DNA of 64,000 nt from Acidimicrobiaceae bacterium (GCA_020637235.1 JACJWG010000015.1:62001-126000), one strand, 5' to 3'. Positions 1 through 9,039 are shown, numbered from the stretch's first letter. Program-made: numbers and translations. The notes: a model not told the origin generated them from the sequence alone.

Positions 1-43
1 AGTCATGGCGAGGAAGGTAGCGGAGCGACCAGACTGGACCCGC

Positions 44-736
44 ATGTCCTGGCGCGTCCTCACGTGGAACCTGCGTGGCTCGCACCGCCCCGACCTCGGC
101 GCGGTGGCGGAGGTGGTGCGCGAGCACGCGCCCGACGTGGTGGCGGTGCAGGAGATCCGACGCGCACAGGCCGCACAGCTCGGCTCGCTGCTCGGTTGGC
201 AGGCGCGCTGGGCCCGCAAGCACCACCCGTACACACCGCTCGTGTGGTGGCTCGCCGAAGGGCTGGCGATCCTCAGCCCGCACGCGCTGAGCCAGGTGGT
301 GCGGCGGACGATCTCGCCCGGCGTGTCGACCTGGACGTACCGGCACCGGATCGTGCTCGCCGCCACCGTCACCCGGGGCGACGAGAGCCTCCGGGTGTAC
401 GACACGCACCTCGCCGCGCACCATCGTCCGGACGAGCGGATCGAGCAGGCGGCCCGGGTGGCGGGGTTCGTGCGCGACGACGATGCCGTGCTGCGCGTGG
501 TGGCCGGCGACCTGAACGCACCCGGCGAGGTGGAGGTGATCCGCGAGTTCCACCCGGTCGGCCTGCGCGATCCGGGCGGCGGGCCGACCAACCCGGCGAT
601 CGCACCCCGGTCGCGGCTCGACTACGTGCTGGTGCCCGAGTCGAGCCGGGTGACGCACCAGTGGGAGTCGCCGGGCGGCGAGTGGTGGTGGGCGATCAGC
701 GACCACGTGCCCGTCGTCGTGGAGTTCGAGCCATGA
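44..736 (+). CDS. Endonuclease/exonuclease/phosphatase (EEP) family protein
   Basis: A 230-residue protein with the EEP metal-dependent phosphodiesterase/phosphatase fold. Visible motifs in order are WNLRG (about residues 8-12), QE with the metal-ligand Glu37, DTHL, GDLNAP and the C-terminal SDHVP that carries the catalytic His. The family cleaves phosphodiester bonds in nucleic acids, inositides or lipids; nothing here fixes the substrate. No signal peptide is seen, so it is probably cytoplasmic. I chose the ATG at 44 because family members begin just before the WNLRG strand; an in-frame ATG at 5 adds 13 residues and cannot be excluded because the upstream sequence is missing. The stop overlaps the next gene's start (ATGA, 733-736), implying translational coupling with the AAC(3)-like gene. 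Confidence 0.8.
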   Translation: MSWRVLTWNLRGSHRPDLGAVAEVVREHAPDVVAVQEIRRAQAAQLGSLLGWQARWARKHHPYTPLVWWLAEGLAILSPHALSQVVRRTISPGVSTWTYRHRIVLAATVTRGDESLRVYDTHLAAHHRPDERIEQAARVAGFVRDDDAVLRVVAGDLNAPGEVEVIREFHPVGLRDPGGGPTNPAIAPRSRLDYVLVPESSRVTHQWESPGGEWWWAISDHVPVVVEFEP

Positions 737-1581
737 GCGACGCCGCACCACCGCCGGACGGTGAAGCCCGGGTGGTGGCGCGCACCGAACGCCCGATCAC
801 CCCGGCCGACGTGACCGCCGCGCTCCACGCCGCCGGGGTGTCGCCCGGGGATGTGGTGATCGTGCACTCGGCGATGTCGCGGCTCGGGTGGGTGGTGGGC
901 GGTGCTCAGGGCGTGGTGTCCGGTCTGCTCGACGCGGTCGGGGCAGACGGCACGATCGTGATGCCCGCCCAGACCGGCGTGAGCGACCCGTCCACCTGGC
1001 AGCACCCACCCGTCCCCGAGTCGTGGTGGCCGGCCATCCGCGACACCTGGCCGCCGTTCGACCCGCGACTCACGCCGATGCGCGGCATGGGCGCGGTGGT
1101 GGCGTGCTTCGCCCGCCTGCCCGGCTCGGTGCACAGCGGGCACCCAGCGGTCGGGTTCGTCGCCCACGGCCCACTCGCCGAGGGGCTGATGCACCCGCAC
1201 ACCCTGGAGGCCGGGCTCGGCGACGACGGCCCGCTCGGCCGGCTCGAGGCAGCGGGCGCCCGGATCGTGCTGCTCGGGGTGGGGCACGAGCACGACACGT
1301 CGATGCATCTGGCCGAGCACCGCGCCGAGTGGCCGGGGAAGTCGTGGCGCACCGACGGTGCCCCGGTGCTCGTCGACGGCCAGCGCCGTTGGGTCGAATA
1401 CCGGACGCTCGATCTGGACGAGGACGACTTCCCGCTGATCGCCGCAGCCTTCGAGGCCGAAGGCGGCGAGGTGCACCGATCGCGCCTCGGCCACGGGGTG
1501 ATCACCACGTGCGACCTGCGCGCGCTGGTGGGGTTCGCCGTGCCGTGGATCGCCACCCACCGCCACACAACCCCTTCGTGA
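733..1581 (+). CDS. AAC(3)-type aminoglycoside N-acetyltransferase-like protein
   Basis: A 282-residue member of the antibiotic/aminoglycoside N3-acetyltransferase family, which moves acetyl from acetyl-CoA to an amine. Family signatures are HSAMSRLG near residue 45, the HPAVGF segment near the middle and the GVGHEHDTSMHLAEH block, where AAC(3) enzymes hold their catalytic His and substrate-binding residues. Length fits the family. The ATG overlaps the upstream stop by 4 bp. Environmental homologues of this family often act on unknown amines, so a resistance role is not shown by the sequence. The stop codon lies inside the first copy of a hairpin repeat (1574-1670) that separates this gene from the convergent glutamine-synthetase-like gene. 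Confidence 0.85.
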   Translation: MSDAAPPPDGEARVVARTERPITPADVTAALHAAGVSPGDVVIVHSAMSRLGWVVGGAQGVVSGLLDAVGADGTIVMPAQTGVSDPSTWQHPPVPESWWPAIRDTWPPFDPRLTPMRGMGAVVACFARLPGSVHSGHPAVGFVAHGPLAEGLMHPHTLEAGLGDDGPLGRLEAAGARIVLLGVGHEHDTSMHLAEHRAEWPGKSWRTDGAPVLVDGQRRWVEYRTLDLDEDDFPLIAAAFEAEGGEVHRSRLGHGVITTCDLRALVGFAVPWIATHRHTTPS

Positions 1582-1670
1582 GCGCGATGCGCACCGGCAG
1601 CGCATCCGGCTCACGGACACCGTGACTTCGTGAGCGCGATGCGCACCGGCTGCGCATTTGGCTCACGAAG
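1574..1670. repeat. Two tandem hairpin repeats between convergent genes
   Basis: Two copies of a roughly 44 bp palindromic unit lie at 1574-1616 and 1626-1670. The second has perfect 10 bp outer arms (CTTCGTGAGC at 1626, GCTCACGAAG ending 1670), a 3 nt internal bulge on each side, 7 bp inner arms ATGCGCA/TGCGCAT and a 5 nt CCGGC loop. The first copy has the same plan with shorter arms. The pair sits exactly between the convergent AAC(3)-like and GlnA-like genes, so it probably acts as a bidirectional transcription terminator. No T-tract follows, as is common in high-GC actinobacteria. Confidence 0.75.
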
Positions 1671-1678
1671 GACATGGG

Positions 1679-3064
1679 CTAGATGCGTTCCCAGTAGCGG
1701 CGGAGCTCCCAGTCGGTGACGGTCTGGTTGAACGCCAGCCACTCGGCTTTCGCCATCGTGAGGATGTGGTGGTGCACGTCGTCGCCGAAGCACTCGCGGG
1801 CGGCGGCCGACTGCTCCCACAGGGCGATCGCGTCGGGCAGGTTCCACGGGATCCGGTCGATCTCGGGTGCGGTGTAGCCGTTGCCGACGAACGGCTCGGG
1901 CAGCTCGAGCCGGTGGCGGATGCCGTACATCCCACCGGCGAGCTGGCCGGCGAACGCGAAGTACGAGTTCGCGTCGGCGCCGGGGATGCGGCACTCGACC
2001 CGCGTGCCCGCCCCGTGGCCCACCTTACGGAACCCCAGCGTGCGGTTGTCGATCCCCCACCCGATGCCCGTCGGCGCCCACGATCCCGGCTGGAACCGCT
2101 TGTAGCTGTTGATCGTCGGCGCCCACAGCAGGCTGAACTCGCGTGCCGTGGCGATCAGGCCGGCCAGGTAGTGCCGGAACAGCTCGCTCATCCCGTGCGG
2201 GCCGTGGTGGTCGTCGAACAGCGCGGTCCGGCCGTCGAGGCTCCACAGGCTCGAGTGGATGTGGCACGACGAGCCGGTGTCGGCGAAGTCGTACTTGGCC
2301 ATGAAGCTCACCGACCGGCCGTTCAGGTGGGCGATCTCCTTCGCCGCGGTCTTGTACACGCTGTTGCGGTCGGCCATCTCGACCGCCGTCGTGTAGTCGA
2401 GGTTGATCTCGTGCTGGCCCTTGCCGGCCTCGCCCTTCGAGAACTCCACCGGCACCCCGGCCGCTTCGAGGTTGCGGCGGATCTGGCCGAGGATGTACTC
2501 GTCCTTGGTGGTCTGCAGCACGTGGTAGTCCTCGATCCACGGCGAGTGCGGACGCAGGTCGCGATAGCCCTTCTCGTGGGCCTCGTCGTAGGTGTCCTTG
2601 AACAGGAAGAACTCGATCTCGCTCGCCACCATCGGCACGAACCCCAGCTCGGCGGCAGCCTCCACCTGGCGGCGCAGCATCGTGCGCGGCGCGACCTCGA
2701 TCAGCTCGCCGGTCGTCACGTCGTACAGGTCGCAGAAGATCATCGCCGTCCGGTCGACCCACGGGATCAGCCGCACCGTGTCCCAGTCGGCCCGGGCGAG
2801 CATGTCGCCGTACCCCTGCTCGTAGCTGGTGAACCGGTACCCGTCGACCGGGTTGTCGTCCATGTCGCAGGCGATGAGGTAGTCGCAGTTCTCGGTGCCG
2901 TCGTCGGCCACCTTGTCGAGGAAGAACCGACCCGTGGTGCGCTTGCCCACCAGGCGACCCTGCAGGTCGGGGAACGCCATCACCACCGTGTCGACCTCGC
3001 CGCTGCGGATCAGCCCCTCCAACGCCTCGCGGGACACCTGCACTCGTGACGACTCTGCGGACAT
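1679..3064 (-). CDS. Glutamine synthetase family protein (GlnA3/PuuA-like)
   Basis: A 461-residue GlnA-type ATP-dependent ligase joining an amine or ammonia to the gamma-carboxyl of glutamate. Visible family blocks are the metal-binding EIEFFLF, GKGQHEINLDY, the FMAKYDFADTGSSCHIHSS nucleotide/His loop, NSYKRFQPGSWAPTG and the ECRIPGADANSYF C-terminal block. The N-terminal region looks like the gamma-glutamylpolyamine or ethanolamine synthetase branch rather than housekeeping GlnA, and the adenylylation-site context of GlnA1 is not evident. I used the ATG at 3064; an in-frame start at 3124 would run into the divergent GGDEF-EAL gene's leader. It ends 8 bp from the tandem hairpins. Substrate assignment is inference; ligase family membership is clear. 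Confidence 0.88.
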   Translation of the reverse strand: MSAESSRVQVSREALEGLIRSGEVDTVVMAFPDLQGRLVGKRTTGRFFLDKVADDGTENCDYLIACDMDDNPVDGYRFTSYEQGYGDMLARADWDTVRLIPWVDRTAMIFCDLYDVTTGELIEVAPRTMLRRQVEAAAELGFVPMVASEIEFFLFKDTYDEAHEKGYRDLRPHSPWIEDYHVLQTTKDEYILGQIRRNLEAAGVPVEFSKGEAGKGQHEINLDYTTAVEMADRNSVYKTAAKEIAHLNGRSVSFMAKYDFADTGSSCHIHSSLWSLDGRTALFDDHHGPHGMSELFRHYLAGLIATAREFSLLWAPTINSYKRFQPGSWAPTGIGWGIDNRTLGFRKVGHGAGTRVECRIPGADANSYFAFAGQLAGGMYGIRHRLELPEPFVGNGYTAPEIDRIPWNLPDAIALWEQSAAARECFGDDVHHHILTMAKAEWLAFNQTVTDWELRRYWERI

Positions 3065-3186
3065 GGCCGACGACCGTAGCGCCTCACCACCAACGGCCCC
3101 GCACGACCATCCCCTGGAAATCACCCTTCAGGGCGAGCCCTCACGTTCCGATGACACGTCATGCTGCCAGCGGCGGAACGGGCTCG

Positions 3187-5715
3187 ATGACTCGCGCGCC
3201 CGCGCCCGGGGTCACGAGCGAACGCCGCGCCCAGTTCGACCGCACCCAGTTCCGAGCCCGGCTCGCCGTCGTCGCCGTCCTCACCGCCGGCCTCGCGTTC
3301 CTCCCCGCCGCCGGACCGAACGGACCCACCGCCGCCGTCGTCGTCGGCATCGGGGCCGGCACCGCGCACTTCCTCGCCCGTTGGGTGACCGGTGTGCCCA
3401 ACCCCACCGGCTGGCTCGACCTCATCGCGGTCGTCACCGCCACCGTGGCAGCGGCGATCGCCCCGGACGTGTGGGCCGCGGCGCTGCTGTTCCAGATGCT
3501 CGTGCTCGGAGGGGCGGTGTCGTTCCTGCCACCGGGCTGGACCGCTTCGATGGGCGGTTGGTCGGTCATCTCGATGGCGGTCGTCTCTTGGTACGTCGAG
3601 CCGCAGCAGGCGACGTCGATGTTGGTGGTGGCCACCGTGTTCTTCCCCGTGCTGTTGAGCGGGTCGCGCCGCAAGCAGGCCCGCATCAAGCGGGCCTCGC
3701 ACCGGATGGAGGCAGTCGCCGCGTCGTTGCCGATGGTGGTGTGGGAGTGGGACATCGGCCGGCACAAGATGGGCGCAGTCGTGGGACGCACGGAGGAGGT
3801 GTTCGGTCGCTCCACGGGCGAGGTGCTCGCCCGCGGGCTGATCGCCGACGTCCACCCCCACGATCGCATCGTGTTCGGTGGCACCTACGACCGGCTGGCC
3901 GACCAGCGGCCCGGTGCCGAACGGACCGAAATCGAGTACCGGTACGTGCGGCCCGACGGCATCGAGGTGTGGCTGCGCGACCAGGCGACCGTGGCGCGCG
4001 GTATCGACGGCCCGGTGCTCCGCGGCGTGACGATCGACATCACCGAATCGCGAGCCAAGGAGCTCGACCTGCACCGCCACCGCCAGATCGTCGAGCGCAT
4101 GCCAGCGGTGACGATCGTGCTCGACCACCAGCACGACACCCTGGCCAGCACCGTCGTCCAGGTGGTCGATCCGATCGGCTGGGGCCCGGGCCCCGAGGTG
4201 GTGGGCGAGGTGTTCGCGACGGCGTTCCCCGAGCTCGCCGCCCACACCGAGTTGATCCGAGCGATCGAGGGTCTCGAACCGGGCGGCGTCGCCGAACTCG
4301 GACCGTTCGCACTCACCGGCGGCGACGGCGACCAGCGCCACGTCGAGGTGGACGCCTTCCCGCTGCCCGGCCGATCGGTGGCGCTGCTGGTGAACGACGT
4401 CACCGACCGCGAGCTCATGATGTCGCACGTGCGACACCAGGCGAGCCACGACGACCTCACCGGGCTGCTCAACCGCGCTGCGCTCCTCCAGGCTGCGGGT
4501 GACGCGCTCGCCGCCGGCCGGCACTGCACCCTGTTGCTCATCGACCTGAACGACTTCAAGTCGATCAACGACACCCTCGGGCACCTCACCGGCGACCACT
4601 ACCTCGCCGTGATCGGCCAGCGGCTGCACGCCCTCGCCCACGACCACGAGTTCGTCACCCGGCTCGGCGGCGACGAGTTCGCGATGCTGCTCGTCGACCC
4701 GTCACCGTCGCGCACCCGGGCGCTGATCGACGACGTGGTCGCGTCGTGCCGTCAGCCCGTCACCCTGCACGGCGTGCCGCTCGCCGGCAGCGCCAGCGTG
4801 GGCGTGGCCGAGGCGCCGGGTGATGCCGACACCGCCGAGTCGCTGCTGCGCTGCGCCGACCTCGCGATGTACCACGCGAAGTCGCACCAGGCGGGCGCCA
4901 GCCGCTACCTCACCTCCATGGAGCGCAGCACCGACCCGCTGCGCCTGCTCGGCCGACTCGGGCACGCGTTCCAGGAGAACGAGTTCGTGATGCACTACCA
5001 ACCGAAGGTGGATGCCGACACCGGCCGCACCGTCGCGTTCGAGGCGTTGGTGCGCTGGGAGCACCCGCATCTCGGCATCCTCCAGCCCGGCGCGTTCTTG
5101 GACCTGGTGGCGGTGTCGGGCCACCTCGACTCGCTCGGTGCGATCGCCGTCCGGCAGGCGGCCCACGCACTCGCGCAGTTGCCCGAGCACCTCTCGGTGG
5201 CGATCAACCTCACCGCGCAGAACCTGCGCAACCTCGCCTTCCCGGCGATGTGCGACGACGTGTTCGACGAGGTGGGTGTCGACCTGCGACGGCTGATCGT
5301 GGAGGTGACCGAGTCGCACGTGCTCGATCCGAGCGGTGTGTCGCATTCGGTGATCGACGAGCTCGCCGCGCGAGGCATCCGGGTGTCGGTCGACGACTTC
5401 GGCACCGGCTACTCGTCGCTCACCCACCTGCGCTCCTTGCCGCTCAGTGAGTTGAAGATCGACCGGCGGTTCGTGACCAACCTGCTGCACGACGACCAGG
5501 ACCTGGTGATCGTGCGCTCGATGATCGACCTCGGTCACAACCTCGGCCTGGAAGTGGTGGCCGAAGGCGTGGAGGACGAGGCGACGCTCCAGTTGCTGCG
5601 CTCACTCGGCTGCGATGTGGTGCAGGGCTACCACCTCGGCCGGCCCGAACCGCTGCTGCACGCGATCGCCCGCTGTCACCTCGACACGGCCGAGCACTCC
5701 GACGTCGCCCACTGA
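3187..5715 (+). CDS. Membrane PAS-GGDEF-EAL cyclic-di-GMP enzyme
   Basis: An 842-residue protein with an N-terminal block of several membrane segments (about residues 25-155), a PAS domain with PAC-like ending (about 176-290), a second weaker sensor-like region, then GGDEF (494-498, within RLGGDEF) and EAL (619-621, within FEALVRW). DDFGTGYSSL, KIDRRF and the EGVE motif of active phosphodiesterases are all present, so both synthesis and breakdown of c-di-GMP look chemically possible. The usual RxxD inhibitory site before GGDEF is absent (HDHEF instead). The ATG at 3187 has a purine-rich stretch upstream; in-frame starts at 3046 and 3151 would extend into the divergent gene. It is divergent from the GlnA-like gene. 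Confidence 0.92.
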   Translation: MTRAPAPGVTSERRAQFDRTQFRARLAVVAVLTAGLAFLPAAGPNGPTAAVVVGIGAGTAHFLARWVTGVPNPTGWLDLIAVVTATVAAAIAPDVWAAALLFQMLVLGGAVSFLPPGWTASMGGWSVISMAVVSWYVEPQQATSMLVVATVFFPVLLSGSRRKQARIKRASHRMEAVAASLPMVVWEWDIGRHKMGAVVGRTEEVFGRSTGEVLARGLIADVHPHDRIVFGGTYDRLADQRPGAERTEIEYRYVRPDGIEVWLRDQATVARGIDGPVLRGVTIDITESRAKELDLHRHRQIVERMPAVTIVLDHQHDTLASTVVQVVDPIGWGPGPEVVGEVFATAFPELAAHTELIRAIEGLEPGGVAELGPFALTGGDGDQRHVEVDAFPLPGRSVALLVNDVTDRELMMSHVRHQASHDDLTGLLNRAALLQAAGDALAAGRHCTLLLIDLNDFKSINDTLGHLTGDHYLAVIGQRLHALAHDHEFVTRLGGDEFAMLLVDPSPSRTRALIDDVVASCRQPVTLHGVPLAGSASVGVAEAPGDADTAESLLRCADLAMYHAKSHQAGASRYLTSMERSTDPLRLLGRLGHAFQENEFVMHYQPKVDADTGRTVAFEALVRWEHPHLGILQPGAFLDLVAVSGHLDSLGAIAVRQAAHALAQLPEHLSVAINLTAQNLRNLAFPAMCDDVFDEVGVDLRRLIVEVTESHVLDPSGVSHSVIDELAARGIRVSVDDFGTGYSSLTHLRSLPLSELKIDRRFVTNLLHDDQDLVIVRSMIDLGHNLGLEVVAEGVEDEATLQLLRSLGCDVVQGYHLGRPEPLLHAIARCHLDTAEHSDVAH

Positions 5716-5747
5716 GCCGGGGCGAGCCGAGGGGGCGAGACCCGGGG

Positions 5748-6272
5748 TCAGGCCTTCTTCTTGGCCGGCTCCTTGGCGGGCTTCAGCACGCCCTTCGCCA
5801 GTGCCTCGTCGAGGTAGCGCTCGGCGTCCTCGGCGCTCACCTTCAGCGCCGGGGCGATCTCGCTGATCAGGTTGATCCGCGCCCGGTCGTACATGGTGCG
5901 CTCGGCCGCCGACAGCGAGGCGTCGCGGTTGCGGGCCGCGAGGTTCCGGACCACCTCGGCCACCTGGTACACGTCGCCGCTCTTCAGCTTCTCCTGGTGG
6001 TTCTTGAACCGGCGGCTCCAGTTGGACGGCACGCGAGGATCGGCCTTCGACAACACGGCCACGAGGTCTTCGAGCTCGTCGCTCGACACCGGCGGGCGCA
6101 CGCCCACCTCCGCCGCCTTCGCGGTCGGCACCGAGAGCGTCATCTCGTTGATGACCGTCTTCAAGATGAGGTACTCCTGGGTGGACCCGAAGGCCTCCAT
6201 CTTCTTGGTCCCCATCACGATGCATGCGCCGTGCTGGGGGTAGATGACGGTTTCGCCCTTCTTGAACTTCAA
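5748..6272 (-). CDS. carD: CarD family RNA polymerase-binding regulator
   Basis: A 174-residue CarD homologue. The N-terminal Tudor-like domain (residues 1-60) binds the RNA polymerase beta subunit, and the helical C-terminal domain contacts DNA at the upstream edge of the transcription bubble. Trp85 within NWSRRFKNHQEKL matches the conserved tryptophan that wedges into promoter DNA in mycobacterial CarD. The protein ends in a Lys/Ala/Pro-rich tail. The start is a TTG at 6272 preceded by a GAGG-type ribosome site; no ATG fits the conserved N-terminus. CarD stabilises open complexes, notably at rRNA promoters, and is essential in mycobacteria. In many actinobacteria it lies next to ispD; here it does not, at least on this side. 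Confidence 0.93.
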   Translation of the reverse strand: MKFKKGETVIYPQHGACIVMGTKKMEAFGSTQEYLILKTVINEMTLSVPTAKAAEVGVRPPVSSDELEDLVAVLSKADPRVPSNWSRRFKNHQEKLKSGDVYQVAEVVRNLAARNRDASLSAAERTMYDRARINLISEIAPALKVSAEDAERYLDEALAKGVLKPAKEPAKKKA

Positions 6273-6375
6273 GGTGACCTCACTCTGCGCTGGCTGCCCG
6301 CAGCGGGCTGGTCGGCTTCGGCGTCCGACCCCGGGTGACTCCGGTCATCAAAGGGTAGGGCGAGACGCGCCGATT

Positions 6376-6417
6376 CCCTCCGCCCGACCCGAGGGGAGTA
6401 CCGGGTCGGGCGGAGGG
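6376..6417 (-). terminator. Hairpin terminator after the HtrA-like gene
   Basis: Perfect 15 bp arms (CCCTCCGCCCGACCC at 6376-6390, GGGTCGGGCGGAGGG at 6403-6417) with a 12 nt loop. It begins 8 bp past the stop of the minus-strand protease gene and lies in the gap before carD. No T-tract follows, so it is a hairpin-only terminator candidate or an mRNA 3'-end stabiliser. Confidence 0.75.
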
Positions 6418-6424
6418 AGCGGGG

Positions 6425-7594
6425 TCACGGTTCGTCGCGGGCGACGAGCGTGGCCGTGAGCTCGACGGGTTCGCCGTCGCGCAGCACGGTGAGGGTGAGC
6501 ACCTGTCCCGGGCGTCCGTCGCGGATGGCCGAGATCAGCCCGCCCTGACCGCTGACGGCACGGCCGTCGGCGGCGATGACGATGTCGCCCACCTGGACAC
6601 CGGCCTCGGCGGCCGGGCTGCCGGCGGTGACCTCGGCGATCCGGGCACCGGCACCACCGTCGAGGCGCTCTTCGATGCTGACACCGAGGAACCCCTCGGC
6701 GACCGGTTCGCCACCGGCCTGCTCGCGCAGCGCGTCGACCTCGGCGAGCAGGGTGCGGGCCGAGATCGCGAAGCCGACGTTGGTGGCGGCCCGGTTCGTG
6801 TTGCTGGTGGCGACGGCGGTGTTGATGCCGATCACCTCGCCGTCGGCGTTGACGAGCGGGCCACCCGAGTTGCCCGAGGAGATCGCGGCGTCGGTCTGGA
6901 TGAGGCCGCCGAGCGCACCGATCTCGGTGAGCAGGGTGCGCTCCAGTGCCGACACCACGCCGGTGGTGACGCTGGCGCCGCCGTCGAGCGCGAGGGCGAA
7001 GCCGATGGCCACCACCGGCTCGCCGACCGTGACGTCGTCGGGTGCGGCGATCGTGGCCGCCGGCAACCCTTCTGCGTCGATGCGCAGCAACGCCAGGTCG
7101 TTCGGTTCGTCGGTGGCGAGCACCTGCGCGTCGCGTGGCTCGGTCTCGCCGTCGAGCCGCACCCGCACCGTCTCGGCACCGTCGACGACGTGGGCGTTGG
7201 TGACGATCTCGCCGTCGGAGGTGATGATCACCCCGCTGCCGGTGCCGAACAGCCGGTCGCCGGTGAGGCTGATGACGGTGACCACGCTGGGGCCGACCTC
7301 GGCCGCGACGCCGGCGACGTCGAGCTCGGCCAGGGTGGCCACCGACACCGGCTCGCCGTTCTCGGTGGCGACGATCGGGCGCTGCGACGACGGCCCGGTG
7401 GCGGCGCTGCCGTCGTCGTCGATCGCCGCACCGATCACGCCGCCCACACCACCGGATGCCAACGCGAGCGCGCCGACGCCGACGACGAGGGGCCACCGGC
7501 GCGGCCGGTGGGCCGGGCGCGGCGGTGGCGGCGGGCCGACGGTGGGCGGAGGCAACGTCGACACCATCGGCGGGGGATGTTCGAACGTGTCCAT
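6425..7594 (-). CDS. HtrA/DegP-type trypsin-like serine protease with PDZ domain
   Basis: A 389-residue membrane-anchored protease. A Pro-rich cytoplasmic N-terminus (about 1-32) is followed by one transmembrane helix (about 35-58), then the trypsin-like domain with the full catalytic triad His135 (TNAHVV), Asp166 (NDLALLRID) and Ser243 (GNSGGPL), and a C-terminal PDZ domain (about 295-385). HtrA proteases degrade or chaperone misfolded proteins outside the membrane. The ATG at 7594 gives the usual actinobacterial layout of Pro-rich tail plus helix; the reading frame stays open further upstream but runs into the tRNA gene. Upstream is tRNA-Arg and downstream is a strong hairpin, so it is probably a single-gene transcript. 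Confidence 0.9.
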   Translation of the reverse strand: MDTFEHPPPMVSTLPPPTVGPPPPPRPAHRPRRWPLVVGVGALALASGGVGGVIGAAIDDDGSAATGPSSQRPIVATENGEPVSVATLAELDVAGVAAEVGPSVVTVISLTGDRLFGTGSGVIITSDGEIVTNAHVVDGAETVRVRLDGETEPRDAQVLATDEPNDLALLRIDAEGLPAATIAAPDDVTVGEPVVAIGFALALDGGASVTTGVVSALERTLLTEIGALGGLIQTDAAISSGNSGGPLVNADGEVIGINTAVATSNTNRAATNVGFAISARTLLAEVDALREQAGGEPVAEGFLGVSIEERLDGGAGARIAEVTAGSPAAEAGVQVGDIVIAADGRAVSGQGGLISAIRDGRPGQVLTLTVLRDGEPVELTATLVARDEP

Positions 7595-7691
7595 GCCCTG
7601 CAGTATGGAGCCCGGGTGCGACGTGGATGCCGCCGGAACGGTGAGAAGCCGGTGTGAAGCCGGCCACGGGTTCGACGTCGGCGATCCGCGG

Positions 7692-7764
7692 CGCCCCCGG
7701 AGAGACTCGAACTCCCAACCCACGGGGTAGAAACCCGCTGCTCTATCCATTGAGCTACGGAGGC
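7692..7764 (-). tRNA. tRNA-Arg (anticodon TCT)
   Basis: A 73 nt cloverleaf on the minus strand. The 7 bp acceptor GCCTCCG/CGGGGGC, the D-stem GCTC/GAGC, the anticodon stem GCGGG/CCCGT enclosing loop TTTCTAC, and a 5 bp T-stem around TTCGAGT all pair, with a few G-T pairs. Anticodon TCT reads AGA, a rare codon in DNA this GC-rich. The 3' CCA is not encoded. Confidence 0.95.
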
Positions 7765-7785
7765 AGGCTGTGCAGCCTACGGCAG

Positions 7786-9039
7786 TCAGGGCATGGCGAG
7801 CAGCTCGCGCCGCAGCAGATCGAGCGCGGTGATCACGCTCATCTGACGCATCTGGTCGCGCAGACCGGGCATCCGGAGCGTGTGCGCCGTGGCTCGACCG
7901 TCGGGCAACGCGACCGCGACGCACAACGTACCCACGGGCATCCCGTCCTGCTCGGTGGGGCCGGCCACCCCGGTGAGCGCCAGGGCGACGTCGGCGTGCA
8001 GCACCCGTCGTGCGCCCACGGCCATCTGCACCGCCGCCTGCTCGCTCACGACCGGTCCCCGGTCGACGCCCAGCACGTCGAACTTCACCTCGCTCGCATA
8101 GCTGACGACCGACCCGACGAACACCTCGCTCGCGCCCGGCACCTCGGTGATCCGGCCCGCCACCAGACCGCCGGTCACCGACTCCGCCAGGCCGAGCGTC
8201 CAGCCGCGTTCGCGCAGCAGCTGCAGCACGACCCGCTCCATCGTGTCGTCGTCGACGCCGAACACCTGCGAGCCGAGGATCTCGCGGATGCGCGCCTCCA
8301 CGGGCGCGAGGAGTGCGTCGGCGTCGGCGGCCGTGGGGGCCTTGGCGGTGAGCCGCACCTTGATGCCATCCCAGCCGCTCGCCAGGAACGCCAGCGTGGG
8401 CGTGCCGGCGAGCTCGAGGTCGGCGATCACCGGGTCGAGCCGCTCGTTCAGCCCGCTCTCGCTCTCGCCCCAGGTGCGCAACGTGCGGCTCACGATCACC
8501 GACGGGTCGCCGCTGCGTCGACGCAGGTCGGGCAGCACCGCGCGGGCCAGCATGTCCTTCATCTCGTGCGGCACACCGGGCACGGCGTACACCACCTTCG
8601 TCACCCCGTCGATCACGACCGGGCAGATCAGCCCGGGAGCGGTGCCCCGGGTCTGCGGGATCACCGCCGCCCCCTCGGGGACGAGCGCCTGACGCAGGTT
8701 GTTCTCCGCCATCGTGCGGTTGCGGGCGGCGAACAGTTGGCGGATCGTGTCGGCCACCGCGGCGTCGAACTGCAACGGCGCACCCATGACCGCCGAGATC
8801 GCCTCCCGGGTGAGGTCGTCGTGCGTGGGACCGAGCCCGCCGCACATGATCACTGCGTCGGCGTCGGCGAGTGCCCGACGCAGCACGGTCTCGATCCGGG
8901 CGAGGTTGTCACCCACCTTCACCTGCAGCAACGAGTCGATCCCGTTCGCTGCCAGCTGTTCGCCGATGAAGGAGGAGTTCGTGTCGACGATCTGGCCGAG
9001 CAACAGCTCGGTGCCGACGGCCACCACGTCACATCGCAC
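7786..9039 (-). CDS. cinA: CinA-like protein (nicotinamide-nucleotide amidohydrolase)
   Basis: A 417-residue full-length CinA. The N-terminal MoaB/MogA-like domain (about 1-170, with LLGQIVDTNSSFIGEQLA and GGLGPTHDDLT) has ADP-ribose pyrophosphatase activity in the family. The C-terminal domain (about 255-410, with GWTLGLAESVTGGLVAGRI and ALTGVAGP) is the NMN deamidase that recycles nicotinamide mononucleotide. The GTG start at 9039 has an AAAGGA ribosome site 6 nt upstream. It follows pgsA by 42 bp in the usual actinobacterial rimO-pgsA-cinA order, but recA, a common next neighbour, is replaced by tRNA-Arg and the protease gene. Confidence 0.93.
   Translation of the reverse strand: MRCDVVAVGTELLLGQIVDTNSSFIGEQLAANGIDSLLQVKVGDNLARIETVLRRALADADAVIMCGGLGPTHDDLTREAISAVMGAPLQFDAAVADTIRQLFAARNRTMAENNLRQALVPEGAAVIPQTRGTAPGLICPVVIDGVTKVVYAVPGVPHEMKDMLARAVLPDLRRRSGDPSVIVSRTLRTWGESESGLNERLDPVIADLELAGTPTLAFLASGWDGIKVRLTAKAPTAADADALLAPVEARIREILGSQVFGVDDDTMERVVLQLLRERGWTLGLAESVTGGLVAGRITEVPGASEVFVGSVVSYASEVKFDVLGVDRGPVVSEQAAVQMAVGARRVLHADVALALTGVAGPTEQDGMPVGTLCVAVALPDGRATAHTLRMPGLRDQMRQMSVITALDLLRRELLAMP

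Noticed and set aside
733..1581. Antibiotic resistance gene
   Set aside because: The AAC(3) fold is clear, but chromosomal relatives act on many amines; no mobile context or resistance cluster supports calling it a resistance determinant.
1574..1670. CRISPR-like array
   Set aside because: Only two units exist, separated by 9 bp, and each is a hairpin; there are no spacers or cas genes.
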